Positions 21,786 to 30,698 of a stretch of DNA of 64,000 nucleotides are shown here, piece by piece. The DNA comes from Pseudactinotalea suaedae (GTDB taxonomy: Bacteria; Actinomycetota; Actinomycetes; Actinomycetales; Beutenbergiaceae). The notes under the pieces are model-generated. The model worked only from the letters and a program-made list of their open reading frames with translations. It made no database searches and had not been told where the DNA came from. Numbering within the stretch: position 1 is the stretch's first letter; each line of letters begins with the position of its first letter. The stretch lies in assembly GCF_009733815.1 (NCBI RefSeq), contig NZ_WNXY01000001.1, forward strand, positions 496,001 to 560,000. Reading direction: 5' to 3'. Both the position numbers and the translations under genes were made by a program.

Positions 21786-22913
21786 TCAGCGACCTCCCTG
21801 CGCATCGGCGGCGAGGGTGCCGTCGGAGAGCACGAAGCGCTTGCGTCGCGGCACGGTGTCCCGCTCTCGCAGCACCCATCGCTGGACCGCGGTCATGGCG
21901 ACGATGATCGCGAACAGCACGAAGGCGATCGCGGCGCCCTGACCCCACCGGTTGCCGGTGAACGAGGTCTGGTAGGACAGGAACGCGGGCGTGAGCGTCG
22001 TCTTGCTCGGACCGCCCGCCTCGCCCGCGGTGTAGATCTGGTCGAACACCTGCCAGGTGCCGATCAGGCCCAGCGTGATCACGGTGAACAGCGTCGGCCG
22101 CAGCATCGGGACCGTGATGAGGCGGAAGCGCTGCCAGCCGCTGGCGCCGTCCATCACGCCCGCCTCCTCCACCTCGCCGCCGATGTTCTGCAGCGCGGCG
22201 ATGAACAGCAGCATGAAGGTCCCCGACGTCGTGAAGATCGCCATGATGATGAAGACCGACATCGCCAGGCTCGGGCCGGCGAGCCAGTTCCACCAGGAGA
22301 CGCCGAGGAGCGGGCTGCCCTGGAGCGCCACCGGCGCGGAGTCGACGCCCAGCCCGGCCAGCAGGATGTGGAGCACGCCGCGCGCGTCCTGGGTCCAGTT
22401 GGGACCGTCGACCCCGATCGTGGCGAGCAACCTGTTGACCGCGCCGGAAGCCGTGAAGAGGAAGAGGAACAGCGAGGTGATCGCCACCGTGCTCGTCACG
22501 GACGGGAAGTAGAAGGCGGTGCGGAAGAACCCGCGCGCCTGGAGGATCCGCCTGTTGACGAGCACGGCCAGCGTCAGGGACACGATGGTCTGCAGCGGCA
22601 CGACGAGCATGACGTAGTAGACGTTGTTCCGCAGGGCGGTGCCGAAGTCCTGCCGTTGCAGCCCGGGGTCGCTGAGGATGGCTGCGTAGTTGTCGACGCC
22701 CACGAAGCCGGCAGCACCACCGAACGGGTTCCCTCGCCCGTTCCAGTCCGAGACGCTCACCCACGCCGCCATCGCGATCGGGATCACGAGGAACACACCG
22801 AGGATCACGATCACCGGGGTGATGAAGAGCCAGCCCGACAGCGCCTGGCCACCGCTCGCCGACCGGCGCGCGCCACCGGGACGCGGAGCGCGCCGGGGCT
22901 GGTCGTCGCTCAT
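21786..22913 (-). CDS. Carbohydrate ABC transporter permease (MalF type)
   Basis: This 375-residue permease is longer than the usual 290-310 because of a periplasmic insert of about 75 residues ('VNRLLATIGVDGPNWTQDARG...' to '...LLGVSWWNWLAG'). Six or more helices flank it, and the EAA loop reads 'EVEEAGVMDGASGWQRFRLITVPMLRP'. Start ATG at 22913, 5 bases after the binding-protein stop. It pairs with the MalG-type permease, whose start lies 1 base beyond its stop. The N-terminal 35 residues are basic and cytoplasmic. Confidence 0.93.
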   Translation of the reverse strand: MSDDQPRRAPRPGGARRSASGGQALSGWLFITPVIVILGVFLVIPIAMAAWVSVSDWNGRGNPFGGAAGFVGVDNYAAILSDPGLQRQDFGTALRNNVYYVMLVVPLQTIVSLTLAVLVNRRILQARGFFRTAFYFPSVTSTVAITSLFLFLFTASGAVNRLLATIGVDGPNWTQDARGVLHILLAGLGVDSAPVALQGSPLLGVSWWNWLAGPSLAMSVFIIMAIFTTSGTFMLLFIAALQNIGGEVEEAGVMDGASGWQRFRLITVPMLRPTLFTVITLGLIGTWQVFDQIYTAGEAGGPSKTTLTPAFLSYQTSFTGNRWGQGAAIAFVLFAIIVAMTAVQRWVLRERDTVPRRKRFVLSDGTLAADAQGGR

Positions 22914-22918
22914 GACGC

Positions 22919-24190
22919 TCAGCCCAGCACTGCCTCGAGGTTGGCCTGCACGGCGGTGAGGATCGCCTGCGGGTCGGCGTCCTTCAGGCCCTGCAGCTGA
23001 GAGTTGAAGTCGCTGATGACATCGGCCGCTCCCTGCGCGACCGGCCCACCCTGCGCGTAGTCGGCACCGGCCAGGAACGCCGCCTGCTCGGGGAACTGCT
23101 CGGTCCACTCCTCGTTGACCGACTGCACCGACGGCATCACACCGAACGCGGCCGCGAACTCCATCTGCTGCTCGCTCGAGGTGAGGAAGCCGACCAGGTC
23201 GACCGCCCCCGCGGTGTTGCCGCCGTCCGCAGCCACGCCCCAGCAGTTGGTGAACTGCAGCGTGCCCTGACCGCCCGGGCCGGCTGGCAGCTCGACCACC
23301 CGGTAGCTGACGTCGGGGTAGTTGTTCGTCATCGCACCCACGATCCAGTTGCCCTCGATCACCATCGCGGCAGCACCGAGGCCGAGCGCCTCGCCACCCC
23401 AGCCGGCGTTGATGTCACCCGGGTACGCCAGGGTGCCGTCGGCGAGCATCTGCTGCACGTACTCGAGCGCAGCCAGGTTCTCCGGGGTGTCCACGGTGGC
23501 CTCGTTGCCCTCGGGGTTGGTGAGCCCACCACCCGCCTGGGCCATGAAGGTCCCGATGCGCTGCCACTCCGCACCGAAGGACAGGCCCACCTGGGTGTCG
23601 GTCGTCAGCTGCTGCGCGACGGCGCTCAGCTCCTCCCAGGTGGTCGGGATGTCGTCGTCGGTGAGGCCGGCGGCCTCCCACGCGTCGGTGTTGATCACGA
23701 GCCCCAGTGTCGAGAAGTCCTTCGGCGCGCAGTACGCCGTCCCCTCGTAGGTGAAGGACTGCAGCAGCACGGGGTAGAAGTCGTCGGCGTTCTCGAGCTG
23801 GTCGACGTAGGGGAGGAGCGACCCGTTGCTCGCGTACGAGGCGAGGTTGTCGGCGCCGAGGTAGAACACGTCCGGCGGGTCGTCCGCCGCGAAGCCCTGG
23901 CTGAGCTCCTGGGGGAGGTCGGTGGCCGCGACCACCTCGACCTCGGTGCCCGACTCGGCGCTCCAGGCAGCGGCGGCCGCCTGCACCGCCTGGGTCTCGG
24001 CGTCCCCCGACGAACCGATCAGCACCGTCAGCGCCTCGCCGTTGTCCTCGGCACCGTCGCCGGCACCGTTGTCACCGGCGTCGGTCTCGTCGTCGAAGCC
24101 ACCGCCGCCACCGCAGGCGGCGAGGGTGAGAGCGGTCGCGGCTGCCAGCGCGATCGTGGCGGTGCGGCGCGTGGTCCGGGCTCTGCTCAT
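22919..24190 (-). CDS. Extracellular sugar-binding lipoprotein (ABC transporter)
   Basis: This 423-residue solute-binding protein of the family 1/13 type has a lipoprotein signal peptide: basic 'SRARTTRRT', a hydrophobic core and lipobox LAAC with lipidated Cys26, followed by a flexible Gly/Asp-rich linker. The mature part shows the expected 'AAAWSAESGTEVEVV', 'DVFYLGADNLASYASNGSLLPY' and 'NTDAWEAAGLTDDDIPTTWEE' motifs. It delivers a sugar to the two downstream permeases. Given the divergent amylo-glucosidase and the CebR-like operator, an alpha- or beta-gluco-oligosaccharide is likely. Its ATG overlaps the lacI stop (ATGA). Confidence 0.94.
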   Translation of the reverse strand: MSRARTTRRTATIALAAATALTLAACGGGGGFDDETDAGDNGAGDGAEDNGEALTVLIGSSGDAETQAVQAAAAAWSAESGTEVEVVAATDLPQELSQGFAADDPPDVFYLGADNLASYASNGSLLPYVDQLENADDFYPVLLQSFTYEGTAYCAPKDFSTLGLVINTDAWEAAGLTDDDIPTTWEELSAVAQQLTTDTQVGLSFGAEWQRIGTFMAQAGGGLTNPEGNEATVDTPENLAALEYVQQMLADGTLAYPGDINAGWGGEALGLGAAAMVIEGNWIVGAMTNNYPDVSYRVVELPAGPGGQGTLQFTNCWGVAADGGNTAGAVDLVGFLTSSEQQMEFAAAFGVMPSVQSVNEEWTEQFPEQAAFLAGADYAQGGPVAQGAADVISDFNSQLQGLKDADPQAILTAVQANLEAVLG

Positions 24191-25236
24191 GGCGTCCTCA
24201 GGCTTTCGTGGGTGGGAGAGGGTGTCGCAAGGGGGTGGCGAGCGGTGCCGCTCGAGGCGCGGACGATCAGCGCGGGTGCCAGCAGCACCTGGTGGGGCTC
24301 GGCCCGCGGGCGCAGCACGAGGTCGAGGCACCGGGCGGCCGCCTCGGCCAACGGCTGCCGCAGCGAGCTGAGCCCGAGCGGCTCGGCGACCGGTGCGTCG
24401 TCGAAGCCGACGATCGCGACGTCGGCACCGAGCTGAGCGGTGACCCGCAGCGCGGCGACCGCGACGGAGTCGGACACGCACACGAGCGCCGTCGGCCGGA
24501 CGCGTTCCAGCAGCGCGCGCACCGGTGCTGCCGCAGCCTCCACGGAGTCGAGCGTCACCGCCTGCCAGTCGGCGATCTCGCCGGCGGTGCGGCCGCGCTC
24601 GGCGAGCGCCCGGGCCCAGCCGTCGCGGCGGTCGTCCCCGACGCCGGACCCGGTCGGCCACCCGATGAACGCGATCCGCACGTGCCCGGCCTCTGCGAGG
24701 TGCTCGACCGCGGCGCGGGTCCCGGCGGCGCCGTCGACGTCGACCCAGTGGTGGCTGACGTCCGGGTGGCCCCACGGGCGGCCGAAGGTCACGAAGGGGA
24801 CGCCGTGCTCGGCGAGCCAGCTCGTGCGCGGATCGCCGTGGTGGGTGTGGGCGAGCACGAAGCCGTCGAGGTCGGAGCCGTCGAGAAGGTGGCGGTACTC
24901 CGAGATCTCCTCGGCGTCGGTGCCCGCGGTGAAGAGCATGATCCGGTAGCCCTCGCGCTGCGCCGCCTCGGTGAGCGCGTGCAGGAACGCGCTGTCGACC
25001 GGGTAGCGCGTGCCACCACCCGAGGGCGGCACGGCGAACCCGAGGACGTGCGAGCGTCGGGTCACGAGCTGGCGCGCCGCCGCGTGCGGGCGGTAGCCCA
25101 GCTCCGCGATGGCCTGCTCGACCCGCTGCTTGGTGGCCGCCTTGACGATGTCGGGCGAGTTGATGACGTTGGAGACGGTCTGGCGCGACACGCTGGCGCG
25201 CGCCGCCACGTGCTCCAGGGTCACCCGCGTGGTCAC
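24187..25236 (-). CDS. LacI-family transcriptional regulator
   Basis: This 349-residue repressor has an N-terminal helix-turn-helix ('VTLEHVAARASVSRQTVSNVIN', first half at residues 5-15), the hinge helix 'PHAAARQLVTRR' and a periplasmic-binding-like effector domain ('GFDDAPVAEPLGLSSLRQPL' near the end). GTG start with AGGAGG 7 bases upstream. It is the first gene of the sugar-import operon and its stop overlaps the next start, so it is probably autoregulated through the operator at 25271-25284. The effector is presumably the imported sugar. Confidence 0.94.
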   Translation of the reverse strand: MTTRVTLEHVAARASVSRQTVSNVINSPDIVKAATKQRVEQAIAELGYRPHAAARQLVTRRSHVLGFAVPPSGGGTRYPVDSAFLHALTEAAQREGYRIMLFTAGTDAEEISEYRHLLDGSDLDGFVLAHTHHGDPRTSWLAEHGVPFVTFGRPWGHPDVSHHWVDVDGAAGTRAAVEHLAEAGHVRIAFIGWPTGSGVGDDRRDGWARALAERGRTAGEIADWQAVTLDSVEAAAAPVRALLERVRPTALVCVSDSVAVAALRVTAQLGADVAIVGFDDAPVAEPLGLSSLRQPLAEAAARCLDLVLRPRAEPHQVLLAPALIVRASSGTARHPLATPSPTHESLRTP

Positions 25237-25270
25237 GTCACCGCCTCCTCGCGGTCGGGAGCACCCGGAC

Positions 25271-25300
25271 TTGGAGCGCTCAAATCGATGCGGTTAGAGT
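25271..25300 (+). promoter_or_regulatory. LacI/CebR-like operator overlapping a promoter
   Basis: TTGGAGCGCTCAAA (25271-25284) has the perfect core GAGCGCTC and closely resembles the CebR-type operator TGGGAGCGCTCCCA. Its first six bases, TTGGAG, can serve as the -35 box of the glucosidase gene, with -10 TAGAGT at 25295-25300 and an 18-base spacer. A bound repressor would block this promoter directly and could also control lacI on the other strand, 35 bases away. Confidence 0.65.
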
Positions 25301-25342
25301 GACCCCGCCCGACGCCGTTGTCAAGAGGATCAGAGAGCCACT

Positions 25343-27382
25343 GTGGAGCGACAACCGCTGCTGCACGACCGACTGGTGTGCCTGGCGGCGCCCACACAGG
25401 CCTGGTCCGGCCCGGACGGCCAGATCCGAGGCACAGCCGGAATCGACGGCGTCTATCACGCTGACGTCCGGGTGCTGTCGAGTGCCGTGCTCCAGGTGGA
25501 CGGTGTCGAGCCGGAGCCGATCAGCGCCGCCACGAGCGGCGCCGGGAGCGTGCTGGTCAGCGCGGTCGCACGATCGCTGGACGACCCGGGCGCCGACCCG
25601 ACCGTCAGGGTCGACCGGTGGCGTGAGGTCTCGCCCGGCGGCTTCGGGGAGCGGTTCGTGGTCAGCTGTGCCACGGCCGAGGCGGTGACCGCCCGCGTGC
25701 GGGTGCGGGTCGCTGCGGATCTCGCCGGGATGGACGACGTCAAGGCCGGTCGCACCGTGCCGGCCGCACCGGCACGGTCAGCCGGGGTGTCCGAGCTGAG
25801 CTGGCAGGCCGATGCCGTCACCGCGCTGCTGAACGCGCCCGGCGCCGTCCTCGACCTGACCGACCCGACCTCGCCGGTGCTGGCGTGGGAGGTCACGGCG
25901 CGCCCGGACGAGCCGGCAGCCGTCGGTTACGAGCTCACGGCGTCCGACGCGGGCGCGGTCGTGCGGGCCGCGTCCGGTCCTGCCTGGGCCACGCCGACCG
26001 TCTCGGGCCTGGACGACCGGCTCGCGATGCTGCTGACGCAGAGCCTGGAGGACCTGAGCGGTCTGGTCATGTCGGCGTCGACGACACCGCAGGAGAGGTT
26101 CGTCGCGGCGGGAGCGCCGTGGTTCTTCACGCTGTTCGGCCGTGACTCGCTCTGGACCGCGCGGATGATGCTGCCGCTGGGCACCGATCTGGCCGCCGGC
26201 ACGCTCCGCACCCTCGCCGCGCTCCAGGGTGAGCGCGAGGATCCCGAGACGGCGGAGCAACCGGGCAAGATCGTGCACGAGGTCAGGCGCGCCGCGATCG
26301 ACCTGGATGACGGGACCCGCCTGCCGCCGCGGTACTACGGGACCATCGACGCCACCCCGCTGTGGGTCTGCGTGCTGCACGACGCGTGGCGATGGGGGAT
26401 GCCGGCCACCGAGGTCGAGGCGCTGCTGCCGCACGCCGAGCGCGCACTCGCCTGGATGGCCGACCACGCCGACCCGGACGGCGACGGATTCCTCGAGTAC
26501 GTCGACGCGAGCGGGCGCGGGCTGGCCAACCAGGGCTGGAAGGACTCCGGCGACTCGATCCGCTGGCGGGACGGCAGCCTGGCCGAGGGCACGATCGCGC
26601 TGTGCGAGGTGCAGGCGTACGCGCACGAGGCCGCACGGGCGGGCGCCGACCTGCTCGAGGCGTTCGGTCGCCCGGGCGCGACCCGGTGGCGCGACTGGGC
26701 CGCCGCGATGCGCACCCGGTTCCGCGAGCAGTTCTGGGTCGAGGACGCCGAGGGCCCGTATCCGGCCATCGCGCTCGACGGCGAGAAGCGTGCGGTCGAC
26801 GCCCTCACCTCCAACATCGGTCACCTCCTCGGCACCGGGCTGCTCGATCCCGACGAGGAGCGGCTCGTCGCGGACCGGCTCACCTCGACGCGGCTGTCCT
26901 CGGGTTTCGGTGTCCACACGCTGGCGCACGGCTCGGGCGGGTTCTGGCCGCTGCGCTACCACGGCGGCACCGTGTGGCCGCACGACACGGCGATCGCGAT
27001 CACCGGGCTGGCGCGGGCGGGCCTGCCCGAGCACGCTCGCGATCTCGCCGAGCAGCTGCTGACGGCGGCACCCTCGTTCGGCTACCGGTTGCCCGAGCTG
27101 TTCTCGGGTGACCGCGCCGAGGACGTGAGGCGGCCGGCGCCCTACCCGGCCGCGTGCCGGCCGCAGGCGTGGACGGCCGCGTCGGCGGTCGCGCTGCTGG
27201 GGGTCGCCCTCGGGCTGCGGCCCGACGTCCCGGCGGGAACGCTGCGGGTCACGCCGACGGTAGCGGGACCGTTCGACGTCAGCGGGCTCCGCCTGGGACC
27301 GGACCCGCTCGACGTCGCGATGACGCGTGACGGTGAGCTGAGCGTCGCGACGTCGGCGAGCGTCGCCGTCGAGATCTCCTGA
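25343..27382 (+). CDS. Amylo-alpha-1,6-glucosidase / glycogen-debranching-type glycoside hydrolase
   Basis: This 679-residue cytosolic enzyme has an N-terminal all-beta GDE_N-type domain (about 15-205, 'GIDGVYHADVRVLSSAVLQVDG') and a C-terminal (alpha/alpha)6 barrel related to GH133/GH15-like debranching enzymes. Signatures include 'APWFFTLFGRDSLWTARMML', 'YYGTIDATPLWVCVLHDAWRWG', 'NQGWKDSGDSIRWRDGSLAE' and 'YHGGTVWPHDTAIAITGLARAG'. Acidic residues in the WKDSGDS and later motifs are the likely catalytic ones. It probably trims alpha-gluco-oligosaccharides brought in by the divergent ABC importer. GTG start, weak ribosome-binding site. Confidence 0.88.
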   Translation: MERQPLLHDRLVCLAAPTQAWSGPDGQIRGTAGIDGVYHADVRVLSSAVLQVDGVEPEPISAATSGAGSVLVSAVARSLDDPGADPTVRVDRWREVSPGGFGERFVVSCATAEAVTARVRVRVAADLAGMDDVKAGRTVPAAPARSAGVSELSWQADAVTALLNAPGAVLDLTDPTSPVLAWEVTARPDEPAAVGYELTASDAGAVVRAASGPAWATPTVSGLDDRLAMLLTQSLEDLSGLVMSASTTPQERFVAAGAPWFFTLFGRDSLWTARMMLPLGTDLAAGTLRTLAALQGEREDPETAEQPGKIVHEVRRAAIDLDDGTRLPPRYYGTIDATPLWVCVLHDAWRWGMPATEVEALLPHAERALAWMADHADPDGDGFLEYVDASGRGLANQGWKDSGDSIRWRDGSLAEGTIALCEVQAYAHEAARAGADLLEAFGRPGATRWRDWAAAMRTRFREQFWVEDAEGPYPAIALDGEKRAVDALTSNIGHLLGTGLLDPDEERLVADRLTSTRLSSGFGVHTLAHGSGGFWPLRYHGGTVWPHDTAIAITGLARAGLPEHARDLAEQLLTAAPSFGYRLPELFSGDRAEDVRRPAPYPAACRPQAWTAASAVALLGVALGLRPDVPAGTLRVTPTVAGPFDVSGLRLGPDPLDVAMTRDGELSVATSASVAVEIS

Positions 27383-27435
27383 GGTTCTTCGCCGTTCCCG
27401 CTCAGCGGTGCGCCGAGGTGCACCGGCCGCGGACG

Positions 27436-27441
27436 TACGAT
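27436..27441 (+). promoter_or_regulatory. -10 hexamer TACGAT for dxs
   Basis: TACGAT is placed for a transcript starting about 27448, giving a leader of about 44 bases that contains a GGAGGGAGGG ribosome-binding region before the GTG at 27492. Unlike many neighbours, dxs is therefore predicted to have a leader. Confidence 0.4.
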
Positions 27442-27491
27442 GGGGGCTCGCGACCGCCGCAGGCCGGTGATCGAGGAGGGAGGGTCGCGAC

Positions 27492-29384
27492 GTGGGAGAG
27501 CTGGACCGACTGACCTCGCTCGAGGAGCTCCGCAGCTGCGGACCTGCACGGCTCGAGCGGTTGGCCGCCGAGATCCGGGAGTTCCTCGTGAGCTCGGTCT
27601 CGCAGACTGGTGGCCACCTCGGTCCCAACCTCGGCGTCGTCGAGCTGACGATCGCGATGCACCGCGTGTTCAGCTCGCCGCGCGACACGATCGTCTTCGA
27701 CACCGGTCACCAGTCCTACGTGCACAAGATCCTCACCGGGCGCACCGAGTTCGGCAGGCTGCGCAGGCGTGGCGGCCTCTCCGGGTACCCGAGCCGTGCG
27801 GAGTCCGACCACGACGTCGTCGAGAACTCCCATGCCTCGACGGCGATCTCGTGGGCCGACGGCATCGCCCGCGCCAACCACCTCGTGGGCCGCTCGGACC
27901 GGACCGTGGTCGCCGTGATCGGTGACGGCGCGCTCACCGGCGGCATGGCCTGGGAGGCGCTCAACAACCTCGCGACCTCCGAGGACCGCAGGCTCGTGAT
28001 CGTGGTCAACGACAACGGCCGCTCGTACGCGCCGACGATCGGCGGCCTCGCGCGGCAGCTCGACGCGCTGCGGACCTCCCGCCCCTACGAGAAGGTGCTC
28101 GGCTGGGGCAAGAAGACGCTCCAGGGTGCCGGCGCCCCTGGTCAGCTGACCTACGAGGCGCTGCACGGGCTCAAGACCGGGCTGCGCGACGTGCTGCGCC
28201 CGCAGGGCATGTTCGAGGGCCTGGGCATCAAGTACGTCGGCCCCGTCGACGGGCACGACGTGCTCGCTGTCGAGGCGGCGCTGCGGAGCGCTCAGGCCTA
28301 CGGCGGGCCGGTGATCGTGCACGCCATCACCGAGAAGGGCCGCGGCTACGTGCCGGCCGAGAGCGACGCGGTCGACCGCTTCCACGCCGTCGGCGTGATC
28401 CACCCCGAGACGGGGCTGCCGGTCGTGCCGTCACGGTTCGGGTGGACCGCGGTGTTCGCCGAGGAGATCCTCGACATCGCGCGGTCGCGCTCCGACGTCG
28501 TCGGTGTCACGGCCGCGATGCTCGCCCCGGTGGGCCTGGCCCCGCTGGCTGAGGAGATGCCCGACCGGGTCATCGACGTCGGGATCGCCGAGCAGCACGC
28601 GCTCACCGCCTCGGCCGGCATGGCCTTCGCCGGCCTGCACCCGGTGGTGGCGCTGTACGCCACGTTCCTGAACCGTGCCTTCGACCAGCTGCTGATGGAC
28701 ATCGCGCTGCACAAGGCCGGCGTGACCATCGTGCTGGACCGCGCCGGGATCACCGGCGAGGACGGCGCCTCCCACAACGGCATGTGGGACATGGCGCTGC
28801 TGCGCATCGTCCCCGGGCTGCGGCTGGCGGCACCGCGCGACGAGGCGACGCTGCGCCAGGAGCTGCGCGAGGCCGTCGCGATCAGCGACGCGCCGACGGT
28901 GATCCGCTACCCGAAGTCCTCGCTGCCCGAGCCGATCCCGGCGATCTCCCGGACCGGCGTGGTCGACGTGCTCGCCCGCACCGCCGGCGACGGCGACGCC
29001 CGGGTTCTCGTGGTGGGTGTCGGATCGTTCGTCCCCTGCGCGCTGGAGGTCGGCAAGCGGCTCGCCGACCAAGGGGTGGGCAGCGTCGTGGTGGATCCGC
29101 GCTGGGTCCTGCCGGTCCCGGCCGAGCTGGTCGAGATGGCCCGCGGCGCCGACCTCGTGGTCACGATCGAGGACGGGCTGGTGGCGAACGGTGTCGGCGC
29201 CGCCGTCCGGGAGGCGCTGATCGCCGCGCGCATCGACGTGCCGGTGCAGACGCACGGGATCCCGACGGCCTTCCTCGAGCACGCCTCGCGTGACGAGATC
29301 GTCGAGGACCTGGGACTGCGCGCCGCCGACGTGGCTCGCGAGGCTGCCGCCACCGTGGCCGCCCGCGTCGAGGTCCAGCACTGA
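27492..29384 (+). CDS. dxs: 1-deoxy-D-xylulose-5-phosphate synthase
   Basis: This thiamine-diphosphate enzyme condenses pyruvate and glyceraldehyde 3-phosphate, the first step of the MEP isoprenoid pathway. The 630 residues show the TPP motif 'GDGALTGGMAWEALNN' (144-159), 'DTGHQSYVHKILTGR' (70-84), the transketolase pyrimidine domain 'VIDVGIAEQHALTASAGMAFAGL' with catalytic Glu, and a C-terminal domain with 'VVDPRWVLPVP'. GTG start with a strong Shine-Dalgarno sequence. In mycobacteria dxs1 lies in the same neighbourhood as the RNase D-like and DUF3000 genes found a few kilobases downstream here. Confidence 0.97.
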   Translation: MGELDRLTSLEELRSCGPARLERLAAEIREFLVSSVSQTGGHLGPNLGVVELTIAMHRVFSSPRDTIVFDTGHQSYVHKILTGRTEFGRLRRRGGLSGYPSRAESDHDVVENSHASTAISWADGIARANHLVGRSDRTVVAVIGDGALTGGMAWEALNNLATSEDRRLVIVVNDNGRSYAPTIGGLARQLDALRTSRPYEKVLGWGKKTLQGAGAPGQLTYEALHGLKTGLRDVLRPQGMFEGLGIKYVGPVDGHDVLAVEAALRSAQAYGGPVIVHAITEKGRGYVPAESDAVDRFHAVGVIHPETGLPVVPSRFGWTAVFAEEILDIARSRSDVVGVTAAMLAPVGLAPLAEEMPDRVIDVGIAEQHALTASAGMAFAGLHPVVALYATFLNRAFDQLLMDIALHKAGVTIVLDRAGITGEDGASHNGMWDMALLRIVPGLRLAAPRDEATLRQELREAVAISDAPTVIRYPKSSLPEPIPAISRTGVVDVLARTAGDGDARVLVVGVGSFVPCALEVGKRLADQGVGSVVVDPRWVLPVPAELVEMARGADLVVTIEDGLVANGVGAAVREALIAARIDVPVQTHGIPTAFLEHASRDEIVEDLGLRAADVAREAAATVAARVEVQH

Positions 29385-29399
29385 GCGACCCCGCGCCAC

Positions 29400-29405
29400 T
29401 AGGGT
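29400..29405 (+). promoter_or_regulatory. -10 hexamer TAGGGT, leaderless MFS gene
   Basis: TAGGGT is followed after 6 bases by the ATG at 29412, placing the predicted transcript start on the start codon. The gap after dxs is only 27 bases. Confidence 0.45.
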
Positions 29406-29411
29406 GCGGCC

Positions 29412-30686
29412 ATGTCGCTGGGGACATCGGGTGCTGCGGGTGAGGTGACGCTCGGCGTCGAGCACGTGCCGGAGCAGGATCCGCCACGTGCGTGGGTCGG
29501 CGGGCTGACGCTGGCCAACCTGGCGGTGTTCGCGGGTCTGTACGGCCCGATCCAGGTGCTGATCGCGCTGCAGGCGCTCGAGATCGCACCGGACAGCAAG
29601 GAGTACGTGGTCGGGCTGGTGACCGCAGCCGGTGCGGTGGCTGCCACGCTGGGCAACCCGCTGGCGGGAGCCTTGTCCGACCGGACGCGCAGCCGGTTCG
29701 GGCGCCGTTGGCCGTGGGTCCTGGGCGGATCGGTCGTCGCGGTCCTCGGGCTGGTGACGCTGTCGCAGACCGCCTCGGTCGCGCTGATGGTGGTGGGGTG
29801 GGTCGTGACCCAGCTCGGTCTGAACGCGATCTACGCCGGGATCACCGCCTCGGTGGCCGATCAGGTGCCGGTCCGGCGCCGCGGCGAGGTCGGTGGCTGG
29901 CTGGGGATGGCGCAGACGCTCGGGCTCGTGCTCGGGACCGCGGTCGCGGTCATGGCGGGCGGTGTCACGGCCGGCTACCTGGCGTGCGCCGGTCTCGCGC
30001 TCGTGCTGGTCGTGCCGTTCCTGCTGGGCAGGCGCGACCTGCGCCTGGTCGGTGCGGTCCCCGCGTTCCGGCTGGGCGCGTTCCTCGCACGGTTCTGGGT
30101 CTCGCCCCGCACGCACCCGGACTTCGGCTGGGCGTGGCTCACCCGGTGGCTCGTCAACCTCGGCAACGCGATCGGGACGCTGTACCTGCTCTTCTACCTG
30201 CAGGACGCGGTGGGCCTGGCCGACCCTGCCGCCGGGGTGCTCACGCTCGTGGGCGTGTACGCCCTGTGCGTGGTGGCGACGGCGGTGCTGTCGGGCCGTT
30301 GGTCGGACCGGGTGGGACGCCGCAAGCCGTTCGTGGCGCTCTCGGCCGTGCTGTCGGGTCTCGGTGCCGGCGTGCTCGCGCTGTCCCAGACCTGGCCCGG
30401 TGCGATCGTCGGCGCCGCGATCTTCGGCGTCGCCTACGGGGTGTTCCTCTCGGTCGACTTCGCGCTGGTGACCCAGGTGCTGCCCTCGTCCGGGGACGCC
30501 GCCCGCGACCTGGGCGTCATCAACATCGCGGCCGCGCTCCCGCAGGTCGTGGCCCCGGTGCTCGCGGCGCCGCTCGTCGCGGCGTTCGCCTCCGTCAACG
30601 CCGGCTACGCGGCGCTGTACGCGCTCTCCGCCGCCGTCAGCATCCTCGGCGGTGTGCTCGTCGGCCGCATCCGTGGCGTGAGGTGA
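29412..30686 (+). CDS. MFS transporter, GPH/SLC45-like
   Basis: This 424-residue, 12-helix transporter has the loop 'GALSDRTRSRFGRRWPWVLGG' after helix 2 and its half-repeat 'SGRWSDRVGRRKPFVALS' after helix 8. The D-R-(S)-R-F-G-R-R form is typical of glycoside-pentoside-hexuronide and SLC45 sucrose-type carriers, so a sugar or glycoside substrate is plausible but unproven. ATG start at 29412, 6 bases after TAGGGT. The 3' end is 12 bases from the convergent fadB, with a small hairpin in the gap. Confidence 0.87.
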   Translation: MSLGTSGAAGEVTLGVEHVPEQDPPRAWVGGLTLANLAVFAGLYGPIQVLIALQALEIAPDSKEYVVGLVTAAGAVAATLGNPLAGALSDRTRSRFGRRWPWVLGGSVVAVLGLVTLSQTASVALMVVGWVVTQLGLNAIYAGITASVADQVPVRRRGEVGGWLGMAQTLGLVLGTAVAVMAGGVTAGYLACAGLALVLVVPFLLGRRDLRLVGAVPAFRLGAFLARFWVSPRTHPDFGWAWLTRWLVNLGNAIGTLYLLFYLQDAVGLADPAAGVLTLVGVYALCVVATAVLSGRWSDRVGRRKPFVALSAVLSGLGAGVLALSQTWPGAIVGAAIFGVAYGVFLSVDFALVTQVLPSSGDAARDLGVINIAAALPQVVAPVLAAPLVAAFASVNAGYAALYALSAAVSILGGVLVGRIRGVR

Positions 30687-30698
30687 GCGCGGCCGCTC
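30685..30698. terminator. Hairpin between convergent stops (MFS / fadB)
   Basis: GAGCG - CGGC - CGCTC is a 5-bp GC-rich stem that starts in the MFS stop codon and ends next to the fadB stop (30699-30701). It has no T-run. It is the only structure available to separate the two transcripts. Confidence 0.35.
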
